DNA of 64,000 nt from Streptomyces sp. NRRL F-2580 (GCF_000720115.1 NZ_JOIR01000003.1:186001-250000), one strand, 5' to 3'. Shown: positions 46,751-56,814, counted from the stretch's first letter. Numbers and translations are program-made. Notes: generated by a model from the sequence alone, not told the origin.

Positions 46751-47817
46751 TTGTCGGCTGCCCATCCCGCGTAGAAGAGACCGAGACCCACGATCACGCA
46801 CATGCCCTGGATGATCCAGAAGCGGACCACCACAAGGACTTCGGACCACCCCTTGAGTTCGAAGTGGTGCTGCAGCGGAGCCATCCGGAAGACGCGCTTG
46901 CCGGTCATCTTGAACGAGCCGACCTGGATGACGACCGACATGGTGATGAGGACGAAGAGGCCGCCGAGCAGGGCGATCAGGAACTCCGTGCGGGAGCAGA
47001 TCGCGAGACCGGCGAGCGCGCCGCCGAGGGCCAGCGAGCCGGTGTCACCCATGAAGATCTTGGCGGGCGAGGTGTTCCACCACAGGAAGCCGAAGCAGGC
47101 GCCCATCAGGGCGGAGGCGACCACCGCGAGGTCCAGCGGGTCGCGCACCTCGAAGCAGGCGTTCGGGCTGGGCAGGGTCTGCGCGTTGACGCAGGACTCC
47201 TGGAACTGCCAGACGCCGATGAAGGTGTAGGCGCCGAAGACCATGACGGCGGCGCCGGTGGCCAGACCGTCCAGACCGTCGGTCAGGTTCACGCCGTTGG
47301 ACATGGCCAGGATCATGAACAGCGCCCAGACGACGAACAGCACCGGGCCGATCGACCAGCCGAAGTCCGTCACGAACGACAGCTTGGTGGAGGCCGGGGT
47401 CAGCCCGCGCGAGTCCTTGAACTGCAGCGCGAGCACCGCGAAGGCGATGCCGACGATCAGCTGGCCGGACATCTTGGCCTTGGCCCGCAGACCGAGCGAG
47501 CGCCGCTTGACGATCTTGATGTAGTCGTCGAGGTAGCCGACCAGGCCCATGCCCGCCATCAGGAAGAGGACGAGCAGGCCCGAGAAGCTCACCGCCTCAC
47601 CGGTGATGACCTTCGTCAGGGCGTACGCGACGAGCGTGGCCAGGATGAAGGAGATGCCGCCCATGGTGGGCGTGCCCTTCTTCCCGGCGTGGCCGCGCGG
47701 GCCGTCGTCGCGGATGAACTGGCCGTAGCCCTTCCGGGCCAGCAGCTTGATCAGCAGCGGGGTGCCGACAACGGTGAGGAACATGCCGATGACACCGGCG
47801 AACAGGATCTGCCTCAT
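46747..47817 (-). CDS. mraY: Phospho-MurNAc-pentapeptide transferase MraY
   Basis: A 356-aa ten-helix enzyme that makes lipid I from UDP-MurNAc-pentapeptide and undecaprenyl phosphate. Catalytic motifs are LVGYLDDYIKI, NGVNLTDGLDGLATG and FMGDTGSLALGG. Its ATG overlaps the murF stop (ATGA), and its stop overlaps murD. Confidence 0.97.
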   Translation of the reverse strand: MRQILFAGVIGMFLTVVGTPLLIKLLARKGYGQFIRDDGPRGHAGKKGTPTMGGISFILATLVAYALTKVITGEAVSFSGLLVLFLMAGMGLVGYLDDYIKIVKRRSLGLRAKAKMSGQLIVGIAFAVLALQFKDSRGLTPASTKLSFVTDFGWSIGPVLFVVWALFMILAMSNGVNLTDGLDGLATGAAVMVFGAYTFIGVWQFQESCVNAQTLPSPNACFEVRDPLDLAVVASALMGACFGFLWWNTSPAKIFMGDTGSLALGGALAGLAICSRTEFLIALLGGLFVLITMSVVIQVGSFKMTGKRVFRMAPLQHHFELKGWSEVLVVVRFWIIQGMCVIVGLGLFYAGWAADK

Positions 47818-49244
47818 CGGCCGGGGACCTCGCCCTCGACAGTGCCCTCGAGCAGGGCCTGGGCCACCCGCTCCAGACCGGCCGACCTGGAAGCCTTCAC
47901 CAGCACGACGTCACCCGGGCGCAGTTCACTGCGCAACAGGTCGACCGCCGCCTGCGCGTCGGACACGAGCACCGACTCCTCACCCCACGAACCCTCGTTA
48001 TATGCGCCCAGTTGCAGCCAGGAGGCTTCCCTGCCCCCGACTGCGACGAGCTTGCTCACGTTGAGCCGGACGACAAGTCGCCCGACCGCGTCGTGCTCGG
48101 CGAGCGCGTCGTCCCCGAGCTCGGCCATCGGGCCGAGCACCGCCCACGTGCGTCCCCCGTTCGCCCTGCCGGCACCGCCCATCGCGGCGAGCGCGCGCAG
48201 TGCGGCCCGCATGGACTCGGGATTCGCGTTGTAGGCGTCGTTGACGATCGTCACACCGTCCGCGCGCTCGGTGACCTCCATCCGCCACCGGGACAGCGTG
48301 CCCGCTCCGGAGAGCGCGGTGGCGATCTCCTCGACGGACATGCCCAGTACATGGGCGACGGCGGCCGCGGCGAGCGCGTTCGACACGTGGTGCTCACCGT
48401 ACAGCCGCAAGGTCACGTCGCTGCACCCGGTCGGTGTTCGCAATGTGAAGGAAGCCTGTCCCCTGTCCGTCATGCGGACTTCGGTGGCCCGGACGTCGGC
48501 GTCCTCGGCCTCACCGAACAGCACCGTACGGGCCTTCGTGCGCCCGGCCATGGCGCGGACCAGCAGGTCGTCCGCGTTGAGGACGGCGACACCGCCCTCC
48601 GCCTCGGCCGGCAGCGCCTCGACCAGCTCCCCCTTGGCCTGGGCGATCTGCTCCCGGCCGCCGAACTCGCCGATGTGCGCGGTGCCGACGTTGAGGACCA
48701 GGCCGATCCGCGGGGGCGTCAGCCCGGTGAGGTAGCGGATGTGGCCGATGCCGCGGGCGCCCATCTCCAGGACCAGGTGCTGCGTCTCCTCGGTGACGCG
48801 CAGCGTCGTGATCGGCAGGCCGATCTCGTTGTTCAGGTTCCCGGGGGTCCACACGGTGGGCGCGTGGTGCTGCAGCACCTGCGCGATCAGGTCCTTGGTG
48901 GAGGTCTTGCCGGCGGAGCCGGTGAGGGCGACGACGTCCGTGCCCAGGCGGGCGACGACGGTCCGGGCGAGCGCCCCGAGGGCGGCCACCACGTCGGGTA
49001 CGACGATCGCCGGTACGCCCACGGGCCGGGTCGCGAGGACGCCCACGGCGCCGGCGGCGAGCGCGCGTTCGGCGTAGTCGTGGCCGTCGACCCGCTCGCC
49101 GACGAAGGCGGCGAACAGGCTGCCCGGCCGGACCTCCCGGGAGTCGTAGACGACGGGACCGGTGACCTGGACGGACGGATCCGGTATGTCGTGGGGCCGC
49201 CCGCCGGTGATGTCGGCGATCTCGGCGAGGGAAAGGGCGATCAC
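47814..49244 (-). CDS. murF: UDP-MurNAc-tripeptide: D-Ala-D-Ala ligase MurF
   Basis: A 476-aa Mur ligase that adds D-Ala-D-Ala to complete the pentapeptide. The ATP loop is LTGSAGKTSTKDLI (about 109), and NDAYNANPESMRAALRAL is the family motif. GTG 49244 overlaps the murE stop (GTGA). Confidence 0.95.
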   Translation of the reverse strand: MIALSLAEIADITGGRPHDIPDPSVQVTGPVVYDSREVRPGSLFAAFVGERVDGHDYAERALAAGAVGVLATRPVGVPAIVVPDVVAALGALARTVVARLGTDVVALTGSAGKTSTKDLIAQVLQHHAPTVWTPGNLNNEIGLPITTLRVTEETQHLVLEMGARGIGHIRYLTGLTPPRIGLVLNVGTAHIGEFGGREQIAQAKGELVEALPAEAEGGVAVLNADDLLVRAMAGRTKARTVLFGEAEDADVRATEVRMTDRGQASFTLRTPTGCSDVTLRLYGEHHVSNALAAAAVAHVLGMSVEEIATALSGAGTLSRWRMEVTERADGVTIVNDAYNANPESMRAALRALAAMGGAGRANGGRTWAVLGPMAELGDDALAEHDAVGRLVVRLNVSKLVAVGGREASWLQLGAYNEGSWGEESVLVSDAQAAVDLLRSELRPGDVVLVKASRSAGLERVAQALLEGTVEGEVPGR

Positions 49245-50962
49245 TGGTTCACCTCGGCCTGTCGGACCGTAGTCGTTTGATCGGCCGCCTGGTCGAGCAC
49301 GGCCTGGTGCTCGATCGCGGCGCGGAGCACGGTGCGGTCGTCGAAGGGCCGTACGACACCGGCGGTGTCCTGTCCCTGCTCGTGGCCCTTGCCCGCCACC
49401 AGCACGGTGTCGCCGGGCCGGGCGCGCGCGACGGCCGCGGCGATGGCCGCGGCCCGGTCGGCGTCGACCAGGACGGTGCCCCGCTCGGCGGGCGGTACGG
49501 ACACGGCGCCTTCGAACATCGCGGCGAGGATCGCGAGCGGGTCCTCGGAGCGCGGGTTGTCGGAGGTCAGGACGGCCACGTCGGCGTACCGGGCGGCCGC
49601 GGCGCCCATCGGGGCGCGCTTGGTGGTGTCGCGGTCGCCGCCGCAGCCGAGCACGACGTGCAGCTTGCCCTCGGTGACCTCGCGCAGCGCGCGCAGGACC
49701 GATTCCACGGCGTCCGTCTTGTGCGCGTAGTCGACGACGGCGAGGTACGGCTGTCCCGCGTCCACCCGCTCCAGCCGGCCGGGCACCCCGGGGACCGCGG
49801 CGACGCCGTCGGCGGCGGTCTGCGGGTCGAGGCCGGCGGCGGCGAGGGTGACGATCGCGGCGACGGTGTTGGCCACGTTGAACGGGCCGGGCAGCGGCGC
49901 GGCCGCCCGTACGCGCTGTCCCTCGGGGCCCAGCAGGGTCAGGGTGGAGCTCGCCGGCCCGAACACCACGTCCTCGGCGCGCCAGTCGGCGGCCGGGTCG
50001 CCGGCGGCGGAGAAGGTGACGACCGGGATCGTCGCCTCCTTGACCAGGCGGCGGCCGTACTCGTCGTCGAAGTTGACCACGCCCAGGCGGGCCCGACGGG
50101 CGGTGAAGAGCCCGGCCTTCGCCTGGAAGTAGTCCTCCATGTCGGAGTGGAACTCCATGTGTTCCGGACTCAGGTTGTTGAAGACGGCGACGTCGAAGAC
50201 GCAGCCGTCGACGCGCCCGAGCACCAGGGCGTGGCTGGAGACCTCCATCGCCACGGCCTCGACGCCGCGTTCGCGCATGACCGCGAAGAGGGCCTGGAGG
50301 TCGGTGGCCTCGGGGGTGGTCCGCTCGGACTTGATGCGCTCGTCGCCGATGCGCATCTCGACGGTGCCGACCAGTCCGGTGCTGCGGCCCGCCGCGCGCA
50401 GGCCGCCTTCGACGAGGTACGCCGTGGTGGTCTTGCCGGAGGTGCCGGTGATGCCGATCTGGAGCAGGTCCTCGCCGGGGCGTCCGTAGATCGCGGCGGC
50501 GAGCTCTCCCATCCGGCCGCGCGGGTCGGCGACCGTGAGGACCGGCAGGCCGGTGGCCGCGGCGCGTTCCGCGCCCGCGGGGTCGGTCAGCACGGCGGCG
50601 GCGCCGAGACCGGCGGCCTGGGCGGCGAAGTCGGCGCCGTGCGTCCTGGCTCCGGGCAGGGCCGCGTACAGGTCTCCGGGGCGGACCGCACGGGAGTCGT
50701 GCGTGATCCCGGTGATCTGCGCCGCGGCGGGCGCCGGGATGCCCAGCAGGGTGGCCAGCTCGCCCAGAGGGGTCGGGCGGGCGGACGCGGGCCTGGGCGC
50801 TCCCGGCGGCGCTGCCGGGGCGTCTTTCTGGGTGGTTCTGGGCTGATCAGCGTGGGGCACGGCGGTGAGCGTACCGGGCGCGGCGGGCCGGTCGCGAAGT
50901 GAGGGCCCGGCCTCGGCGTCGGCAACCGGCTGGTTCCCGGGTTTCGGGGTGATCGTTGTCAC
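49241..50962 (-). CDS. murE: UDP-MurNAc-dipeptide: diaminopimelate ligase MurE
   Basis: A 573-aa Mur ligase, longer than usual because of a Pro/Ala/Thr-rich N-terminal extension of about 65 residues before the conserved domain (TPLGELATLLGI). The ATP loop is ITGTSGKTTTAYLV (about 174). TSDNPRSEDP is the motif of DAP-adding enzymes. Streptomyces walls contain LL-DAP, so this is the expected substrate. The start is GTG 50962; the extension's role is unknown. Confidence 0.94.
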   Translation of the reverse strand: MTTITPKPGNQPVADAEAGPSLRDRPAAPGTLTAVPHADQPRTTQKDAPAAPPGAPRPASARPTPLGELATLLGIPAPAAAQITGITHDSRAVRPGDLYAALPGARTHGADFAAQAAGLGAAAVLTDPAGAERAAATGLPVLTVADPRGRMGELAAAIYGRPGEDLLQIGITGTSGKTTTAYLVEGGLRAAGRSTGLVGTVEMRIGDERIKSERTTPEATDLQALFAVMRERGVEAVAMEVSSHALVLGRVDGCVFDVAVFNNLSPEHMEFHSDMEDYFQAKAGLFTARRARLGVVNFDDEYGRRLVKEATIPVVTFSAAGDPAADWRAEDVVFGPASSTLTLLGPEGQRVRAAAPLPGPFNVANTVAAIVTLAAAGLDPQTAADGVAAVPGVPGRLERVDAGQPYLAVVDYAHKTDAVESVLRALREVTEGKLHVVLGCGGDRDTTKRAPMGAAAARYADVAVLTSDNPRSEDPLAILAAMFEGAVSVPPAERGTVLVDADRAAAIAAAVARARPGDTVLVAGKGHEQGQDTAGVVRPFDDRTVLRAAIEHQAVLDQAADQTTTVRQAEVNQ

Positions 50963-51006
50963 TGATGGTGCCTCACGCTTTTCTGGCGGGCCGACCGGGC
51001 TGTGGG

Positions 51007-53016
51007 TCACTGACCGGGCTGCGGACTGGGCTGCGGGGCGGGCTGCGGGCCGGGTTCGTAGGTGACCGGCAGTCCGGCGGGGGCGGTTCCGGTGGGGGCG
51101 ACCTGAAGGGTCTTGAGGGCGAACTCCATGACCTTCTTGTAGATGGGGCCACAGATCTGGCCGCCGAAGTAACTGCCCTTCGTCGGGTTCTGGATGGCGC
51201 AGTAGACGGTGATCCGCGGGTTGTCCGCGGGTGCGAAACCGGCGAAGGAGGCGGTGTAGCCCTTGTACCGGCCGGTGGCCGGATCCACCCGGTTGGAGGT
51301 GCCGGTCTTGCCGCCGACCCGGTAGCCGGGGATCTTCGCCTTGGTGCCGGTGCCCTCCTGGTCGTCGACGACGGATTCGAGCATCGCGGCGAGGGTCTTG
51401 GCGGTCTCCTGGCTGATCACGCGGTGCTGCTCGGGGGCCGGGGCCGGGGTGAGGCGGCCGTCTGGGCCCTTGGTGCCGCGCACCAGGGTCGGCTCGATGC
51501 GGACCCCGTCGTTGGCGATGGTCGAGTACACGGAGGCCGCCTGCATGGCGTTGAGGGACAGGCCCTGGCCGAAAGGAATCGTGTACTGCTGCGACGTGGA
51601 CCAGTCCTCGGGATTGGCGAGGATGCCGCGGGACTCGCCCGGGTAGTCCAGCCCGGTGGGCCGGCCGATGCCGAACTTGCTCAGGTAGGAGTGCAGGACC
51701 TTGTTGGACTCGGGCTGGGTGGGCCCGAGCTGGCCGGTGGCCAGGATGGTGCCGATGTTGGATGACTTGGCGAGGACCCCGTTGAGGGTCAGGTACCAGG
51801 TCGGGTGGTCGATGTCGTCCTTGAACAGCCTGTCGCCGCGGTGCAGCCGGTTGGGGACCTCGACGCGGGTCTCGGGCGTGGCCTTCTTCTCCTCCAGCAC
51901 GGCGGCCATCGACATCACCTTGGCGGTGGAGCCGGGCTCGTACACGTCCTGGAGCGCGGCGTTGCCCATGGCGGCGGAGCTGGCCCGGGTCAGGTCGTTG
52001 GGGTCGAACCCGGGGGCGTTGGCCATGGCCAGCACCTCGCCGGTGCGGGTGTCCTGGACGATGACGTACCCGCGGTCGGCCTCGGACTTCTGGACCTGCT
52101 CGGCGATGGCGCTCTGGGCCGCCCACTGGATGTCGCGGTCGATGGTCAGCACGATGTCCTCGCCGGGGACGGCGGGCTTCTCACTGGAGCCGGCCGTGGG
52201 GACCTTGCGGCCGCCGGACTGGGCGTAGGTGATCTCGCCGTCCTTGCCGGACAGCTTCTTGTCGAGGGAGGACTCCAGGCCGCCGCCGCCCTTGCCGTCG
52301 GCGTTGACGTAACCCAGTATCCCGGCGGCGAGGTCGCCGTTCGGGTACACGCGCTTGCTGCTGTCCTTCTTGAACACGCCGGCGAGGACGTTGGCGCCGG
52401 GGCCGTTGTTCTTCTTGTCGGCCGCCGCCTTGTCCCTGAAGACCCGCTGGAGGTCCTTGATCTGGTTCCAGACCTGCGGGGTCTGGCGCTGGGCGAGGAC
52501 CACGTACCGGGTGTTCTTGGTGCTCAGCCGGGCGGCGAGCTCCTTGGCGTCCTTGCCGAGGATGGGCGCGAGGAGGGCGGCGGCCTGCGCCGGGGCGTCC
52601 GGGGCCTTGCTCTCCTGCGGCGTGAACATCTTCGGGTCGGCGGTGATGTCGTACGCGTCGACGCTGGTGGCGAGGGCCACGCCGCGGCGGTCGGTGATCT
52701 CGCCCCGCTCGGCGGCCAGCTTGACGCTGGTGTAGCGGTTCTTGGAGGCCTCGGCGGAGAAGGTCGAGGCGTCGACGGCCTGCACCTGGAGCAGCCGGAC
52801 GACGAAGGCGAGCATGACGAGGGTCAGGCCGACGCTGACGAGGCGCAGCCGGGGGCGGGGGCTGCCGAGCCGGATGGTGTGGGGCCGCCTGGCCGCCGCC
52901 GGCCGCCGGGTCGCCGGGCGCGAGGCCGGGCGGGCCGTCGCCCGCGCCCGGTCACCCGGCCTGGGCGGCCGGGCCGGCCCCGGCACCCGCCGCCGCGGCG
53001 GCTCCTGCGGGCTCAC
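51007..53016 (-). CDS. ftsI: Septal transpeptidase FtsI (PBP3, class B)
   Basis: A 669-aa class B penicillin-binding protein. An Arg/Pro-rich cytosolic tail (1–~50) precedes one membrane anchor (LVSVGLTLVMLAFVVRLLQV). Then come the PBP dimer domain and the transpeptidase domain. Active-site motifs are EPGSTAKV (Ser about 362), KSSN (about 420) and GGKTGTSN (about 568). The Pro/Gln-rich C-terminal tail is variable. GTG 53016 is the likely start. A 330-base gap separates it from ftsL upstream. Confidence 0.95.
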   Translation of the reverse strand: MSPQEPPRRRVPGPARPPRPGDRARATARPASRPATRRPAAARRPHTIRLGSPRPRLRLVSVGLTLVMLAFVVRLLQVQAVDASTFSAEASKNRYTSVKLAAERGEITDRRGVALATSVDAYDITADPKMFTPQESKAPDAPAQAAALLAPILGKDAKELAARLSTKNTRYVVLAQRQTPQVWNQIKDLQRVFRDKAAADKKNNGPGANVLAGVFKKDSSKRVYPNGDLAAGILGYVNADGKGGGGLESSLDKKLSGKDGEITYAQSGGRKVPTAGSSEKPAVPGEDIVLTIDRDIQWAAQSAIAEQVQKSEADRGYVIVQDTRTGEVLAMANAPGFDPNDLTRASSAAMGNAALQDVYEPGSTAKVMSMAAVLEEKKATPETRVEVPNRLHRGDRLFKDDIDHPTWYLTLNGVLAKSSNIGTILATGQLGPTQPESNKVLHSYLSKFGIGRPTGLDYPGESRGILANPEDWSTSQQYTIPFGQGLSLNAMQAASVYSTIANDGVRIEPTLVRGTKGPDGRLTPAPAPEQHRVISQETAKTLAAMLESVVDDQEGTGTKAKIPGYRVGGKTGTSNRVDPATGRYKGYTASFAGFAPADNPRITVYCAIQNPTKGSYFGGQICGPIYKKVMEFALKTLQVAPTGTAPAGLPVTYEPGPQPAPQPSPQPGQ

Positions 53017-53346
53017 GCGACCACCGCCTGCGGCGTGCCGATGGCGCCGCGGCGCCACTGCGCGAGCGCCCTGTGGCTCCGCCCCGGACCCTGCGTCTCG
53101 AACTCCCCCGGACTCCGTCCGGGGGTGCCCCCAGGCGGGGCTGAAAGATCCGGGGCTCCGCCCCCGGCCCCGCGCCTCGAACGCCGGCGAGGCCGGATGT
53201 GCCCGGCGAGGCTGAATCCTTCAGCCCGTCCGGCGTTTGAGGACCGGGTCCGGGCAGAGCCCGGGTGGGGGCTCCTCCCGGACGGGGTCTGGGGGAGGTG
53301 GAAGGGCGGGATGGGGGAAAGCCCCGCAGGGGTCCGCGTCACGACG
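53017..53346. other. 330-base non-coding gap inside the dcw cluster
   Basis: Between ftsL and ftsI there is no supported gene. The gap contains a small hairpin (CCCCCGGA/TCCGGGGG, 53105–53125) and two opposed copies of the dispersed repeat. It may carry a separate ftsI promoter, but no convincing hexamers were seen. Confidence 0.7.
53134..53262. repeat. Dispersed GC-rich intergenic repeat, copy 4 (inverted pair)
   Basis: A minus-orientation copy (CGCGCCTCGAACGCCGGCGAGGC around 53170) and a plus copy (TTCAGCCCGTCCGGCGTTTGAGGACCGGG around 53220), with GGGGCGGAGCC-type blocks on both sides. Both differ by a few bases from the consensus. Confidence 0.75.
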
Positions 53347-53847
53347 TCACCTTCCAGAGGTCGGGTTGGACTGTGGCGGCCCGCTGGGGGCAACGGGCTG
53401 GCCCGGCGAGGCGGGCGCCGGGGGTGCGGCCGCAACGGTCGGGCTCGGGGAGGCCTCGGCCGGGACGGCGGTGCCGGCGACCTTGCCGTCCGGGCCGATG
53501 AAGACGGGGCTGCCGCCCGGGACCAGGCCGAGCTCCTGCGCCCGCCGCTGCAGCGCGTCGGGGGCCGAGTAGGCGTCCACGTCCCGCTGCAGCGCCTGCT
53601 CCTCGTCGGTGAGGGCGGTGGTCTCCTTCTTCAGCCTGGTCAGCTGGAAGGAGCCCTCGTTCAGCGCCGAGTTCAGCAGCAGCAGGCTGATCAGGCCGCC
53701 GCCGAGCAGCGCCACGACCAGCAGGACGAACGGCATCCGCGCGGCCTGCCCGCCGGGGCGGGGGCGGGCCGGGCGGCCGCCGAGAGCCCGGCCGAGCCGG
53801 GCCGCCTGCCCGCGGGTCAGCGTGGCGACCTTCCCGGCCTTGGTCAC
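53347..53847 (-). CDS. ftsL: Cell division protein FtsL (septum formation initiator)
   Basis: A 166-aa bitopic protein: basic cytosolic part (1–38), one membrane helix ([21 protein letters not shown]), then an extracytoplasmic coiled coil (~62–105) and a Pro/Ala-rich tail. It activates FtsW/FtsI with FtsQ and DivIC. GTG 53847 overlaps the rsmH stop (GTGA), the usual dcw arrangement. Confidence 0.88.
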   Translation of the reverse strand: MTKAGKVATLTRGQAARLGRALGGRPARPRPGGQAARMPFVLLVVALLGGGLISLLLLNSALNEGSFQLTRLKKETTALTDEEQALQRDVDAYSAPDALQRRAQELGLVPGGSPVFIGPDGKVAGTAVPAEASPSPTVAAAPPAPASPGQPVAPSGPPQSNPTSGR

Positions 53848-54803
53848 AGCCGCGCCTCCCGGATGCGTTCGACGCCGCGGAACCTCGCCGGGGCGGCCCG
53901 CCGGTTCTCGGCGATCTCCTCCTCGGTCGGCAGTTCCGCTCCGCGCGTCAGCAGCTTCAGCTTCGGCTGGTACTTCTCCGGTACGACCGGCAGCCCGGGC
54001 GGGGCCGTGGAGGTCGCACCGGCCGCGAAGACCTGCTTGACCAGGCGGTCCTCCAGCGAGTGGTACGAGAGCACCGCGATCCGGCCGCCGACCGCGATCC
54101 GGTCCACGGCCGCCGGGATGGCCTTCTCCAAGCCCGAGAGCTCGCCGTTGACCTCGATCCGCAGGGCCTGGAAGGTCCGCTTCGCCGGGTTGCCGCCGGT
54201 GCGCTTGGCGGCCTGCGGCAGGGAGTCGCGGATCAGTTCCACGAGCCGGGCGCTGTTGGTGAAGGGCTCCTTGTCCCGCTCCCGGACGATCGCGGACACG
54301 ATCCGCTTGGCCTGCTTCTCCTCGCCGTACTGGCGCAGGATCCGGACGAGCTCGCCCGGGGCGTAGGTGTTCAGGACCTCGGCGGCGCTGATGCCCGTCG
54401 TCTGGTCCATGCGCATGTCCAGCGGCGCGTCCTGCGCGTACGCGAACCCGCGGTCGGCCTCGTCCAGCTGCATGGAGGAGACGCCCAGGTCGAAGAGGAT
54501 GCCCTGGACGGCCGGGATGCCGAGCCCGTCGAGGACCTCGGCGAGGTCGGCGTAGATCGCGTGGACGAGGGTGGCCCGGTCGCCGAAGGGCGCGAGGCGT
54601 TCGCCGGAGAGCCGCAGGGCCTCCTTGTCGCGGTCGAGGCCGATCAGGTGGGCCTCGGGGAACCGGGTCAGCAGGGCCTCGCTGTGGCCGCCGAGGCCGA
54701 GGGTGCAGTCGACGACGACGGCCCCGGGCCTCTCCAGCGCCGGGGCCAACAGGTCCAGGCACCGCTGGAGCATCACCGGGACATGTCGGGACTCGCTAGT
54801 CAA
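53844..54803 (-). CDS. rsmH: 16S rRNA m4C1402 methyltransferase RsmH (MraW)
   Basis: A 319-aa SAM-dependent N4-methyltransferase. The SAM site is [15 protein letters not shown], and [17 protein letters not shown] and [12 protein letters not shown] are family motifs. The reading begins with TTG at 54803 ([15 protein letters not shown]); no ATG or GTG lies at the conserved N terminus, so TTG is the likely start. It is the first gene of the dcw run; mraZ is absent upstream. Confidence 0.94.
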   Translation of the reverse strand: MTSESRHVPVMLQRCLDLLAPALERPGAVVVDCTLGLGGHSEALLTRFPEAHLIGLDRDKEALRLSGERLAPFGDRATLVHAIYADLAEVLDGLGIPAVQGILFDLGVSSMQLDEADRGFAYAQDAPLDMRMDQTTGISAAEVLNTYAPGELVRILRQYGEEKQAKRIVSAIVRERDKEPFTNSARLVELIRDSLPQAAKRTGGNPAKRTFQALRIEVNGELSGLEKAIPAAVDRIAVGGRIAVLSYHSLEDRLVKQVFAAGATSTAPPGLPVVPEKYQPKLKLLTRGAELPTEEEIAENRRAAPARFRGVERIREARL

Positions 54804-55114
54804 AGCGCCCTCTCAGATAACGGCGCGGCAGGCATACGCCGCGCCGCGCACGCGGAGTGTTACCAGGGGGCCGGGCGGCCGGTCAGGGCCGGGCTCCGGC
54901 CGGTTCGCGTCACTTTAGTGCAACGGTCGCCGCGGTCAACGAACCGCCCCGCGTGCCGTCCACGCCTCTCGGACCGAACCGGCAAAAGCCGCTAATCACC
55001 CGAACAGCCGCCGCATACCCACCCCTGTGGGTTAGCTCACAACAAGGCTCGTTGACGTTCTTTGTCCCACCTCACGCACGGCCTTTACCGGCCGTGACCA
55101 TTAACGTCGTACCC
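54804..55114. promoter_or_regulatory. Divergent control region of rsmH (dcw) and carbonic anhydrase
   Basis: A 311-base gap with no gene between two outward-facing genes. It must hold the dcw and carbonic anhydrase promoters. The stretch 55021–55110 is less GC-rich than its surroundings and includes CGTTGACGTTC, a possible -35. I could not assign complete promoters. Confidence 0.45.
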
Positions 55115-55666
55115 ATGACGACTTCCGCATCCCTGCCTGCAGAGTCCGCGTCCGAGGCGCCCGCCGGCGGATCCGTCACCGACCGGCTGGTCGAGGCGAA
55201 CCGGCGCTACGCCGCGGAGTTCACCGACCCCGGGATGGACGCCCGGCCCGTGCTCCACGTGGCCGTCGTGGCCTGCATGGACGCCCGACTCGACCTGCAC
55301 AAGGCGCTCGGCCTGGAGCTGGGCGACTGTCACACGATCCGCAACGCCGGAGGCGTGGTCACGGACGACACCATCCGCTCCCTCACCATCAGCCAGCGGG
55401 CCCTCGGCACCCGCACGGTGATACTCATCCACCACACCGGCTGCGGTCTCGAAAGCCTGACCGAGGACTTCCGGCACGAGCTGGAGGACGAGGTCGGTCA
55501 GCGTCCCGCCTGGGCCGTCGAGGCCTTCCGGGACGTGGACCAGGACGTCCGCCAGTCCATGCAGCGGGTCCGCACCAACCCGTTCCTGCCCCACAAGGAC
55601 GATGTGCGAGGCTTCGTCTTCGATGTGCACACCGGGCTCCTGCGGGAGATCGATCCCAGCTCTTGA
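55115..55666 (+). CDS. Beta-carbonic anhydrase
   Basis: A 183-aa beta-class carbonic anhydrase that interconverts CO2 and bicarbonate. The zinc site is VACMDARLD (Cys54, with the Asp56/Arg58 dyad) and ILIHHTGC (His107, Cys110). The C-terminal part is short, as in the small actinobacterial clade. I chose ATG 55115 (MTTSASLPAES). It is divergent from rsmH. Confidence 0.9.
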   Translation: MTTSASLPAESASEAPAGGSVTDRLVEANRRYAAEFTDPGMDARPVLHVAVVACMDARLDLHKALGLELGDCHTIRNAGGVVTDDTIRSLTISQRALGTRTVILIHHTGCGLESLTEDFRHELEDEVGQRPAWAVEAFRDVDQDVRQSMQRVRTNPFLPHKDDVRGFVFDVHTGLLREIDPSS

Positions 55667-55803
55667 GTGACACAAGGCCGTAACGCCGTCAAGAATGCGG
55701 GGTGGCACCACCCGGGATCCCCCGGGACCGGTGTCCGTGTTTCGGGGTGGGCCGGTCATGCGCCAAGGGCGTCGGCCCTGGGAATGGGCCGAGGAGAACC
55801 AAG

Positions 55804-56814
55804 GTGACGACGTATGACGACCGAGCGAGCCTCGCGGATCTGACCAGCACGGCGGAGCGGGTGCGCCAGTCGGTCGAGAGCGTGATCGAGGGCAAGCCCG
55901 AGGTCGTACGCCTCGCGCTCACCGTGCTGCTCGCCGAGGGGCACCTGCTGATCGAGGACGTACCCGGCGTCGGCAAGACGATGCTCGCCAAGACGCTCGC
56001 GAAGTCCATCGACTGCTCGGTACAGCGCATCCAGTTCACACCGGACCTGCTGCCCTCCGACATCACCGGTGTCAGCATCTACGACCAGCAGCGCCGCGAG
56101 TTCGAATTCAAGCCGGGCGCGATCTTCGCGCAGATCGTCATCGGCGACGAGATCAACCGCGCCTCGCCGAAGACCCAGTCGGCGCTGCTGGAGTCGATGG
56201 AGGAGCGCCAGGTCACCATCGACGGCACGACCTACACGCTGCCCAGCCCCTTCATGGTCGTCGCCACCCAGAACCCGGTGGAGATGGAGGGCACGTACCC
56301 GCTGCCCGAGGCCCAGCGCGACCGCTTCATGGCCCGCGTCTCCGTCGGCTACCCCAGCCCCGAGGCCGAGCTCCAGATGCTCGACGTGCACGGCGGGGTC
56401 TCCCCGCTCGACGACCTGACGGCCGTGGCGCACGCCCACGACATCATCAAGCTCATCGAGGCCGTCCGCGAGGTGTACGTGGCCGAGCCCGTCCGGCGCT
56501 ACGTCGTCGACCTCGTCGCCGCCACCCGCAGCCACCCCGACCTGCGGCTCGGCGCCTCCCCCCGCGCCACCCTGCACCTGCTGCGCGCCGTGAAGGCCTC
56601 CGCCGCGCTCGCCGGCCGGGACTACGTCCTGCCCGACGACGTCCAGGCCCTGGCCGCCCCGGTCCTCGCGCACCGGCTGCTGCCCACCGCCCAGGCCCAG
56701 CTGAACCGGCGCACCGCCGAGCAGGTCGTCCACGACATCCTGCAGCGCACCCCCGTCCCGGCCGCGCACGCCCGCGGCGAGATGCCGCCCGGCGCGGGCA
56801 TCCGGGGCTTCTGA
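55804..56814 (+). CDS. MoxR-type AAA+ ATPase
   Basis: A 336-aa AAA+ ATPase of the MoxR group. Walker A is DVPGVGKTMLAK (about 54–61), Walker B VIGDEINRAS, and sensor regions SPFMVVATQNPVEMEGTYPL. It starts at GTG 55804 after GAGGAGAACCAAG. Its stop overlaps the DUF58 start (TGATG). MoxR ATPases act as chaperones with DUF58/VWA partners; the client here is unknown. Confidence 0.93.
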   Translation: MTTYDDRASLADLTSTAERVRQSVESVIEGKPEVVRLALTVLLAEGHLLIEDVPGVGKTMLAKTLAKSIDCSVQRIQFTPDLLPSDITGVSIYDQQRREFEFKPGAIFAQIVIGDEINRASPKTQSALLESMEERQVTIDGTTYTLPSPFMVVATQNPVEMEGTYPLPEAQRDRFMARVSVGYPSPEAELQMLDVHGGVSPLDDLTAVAHAHDIIKLIEAVREVYVAEPVRRYVVDLVAATRSHPDLRLGASPRATLHLLRAVKASAALAGRDYVLPDDVQALAAPVLAHRLLPTAQAQLNRRTAEQVVHDILQRTPVPAAHARGEMPPGAGIRGF

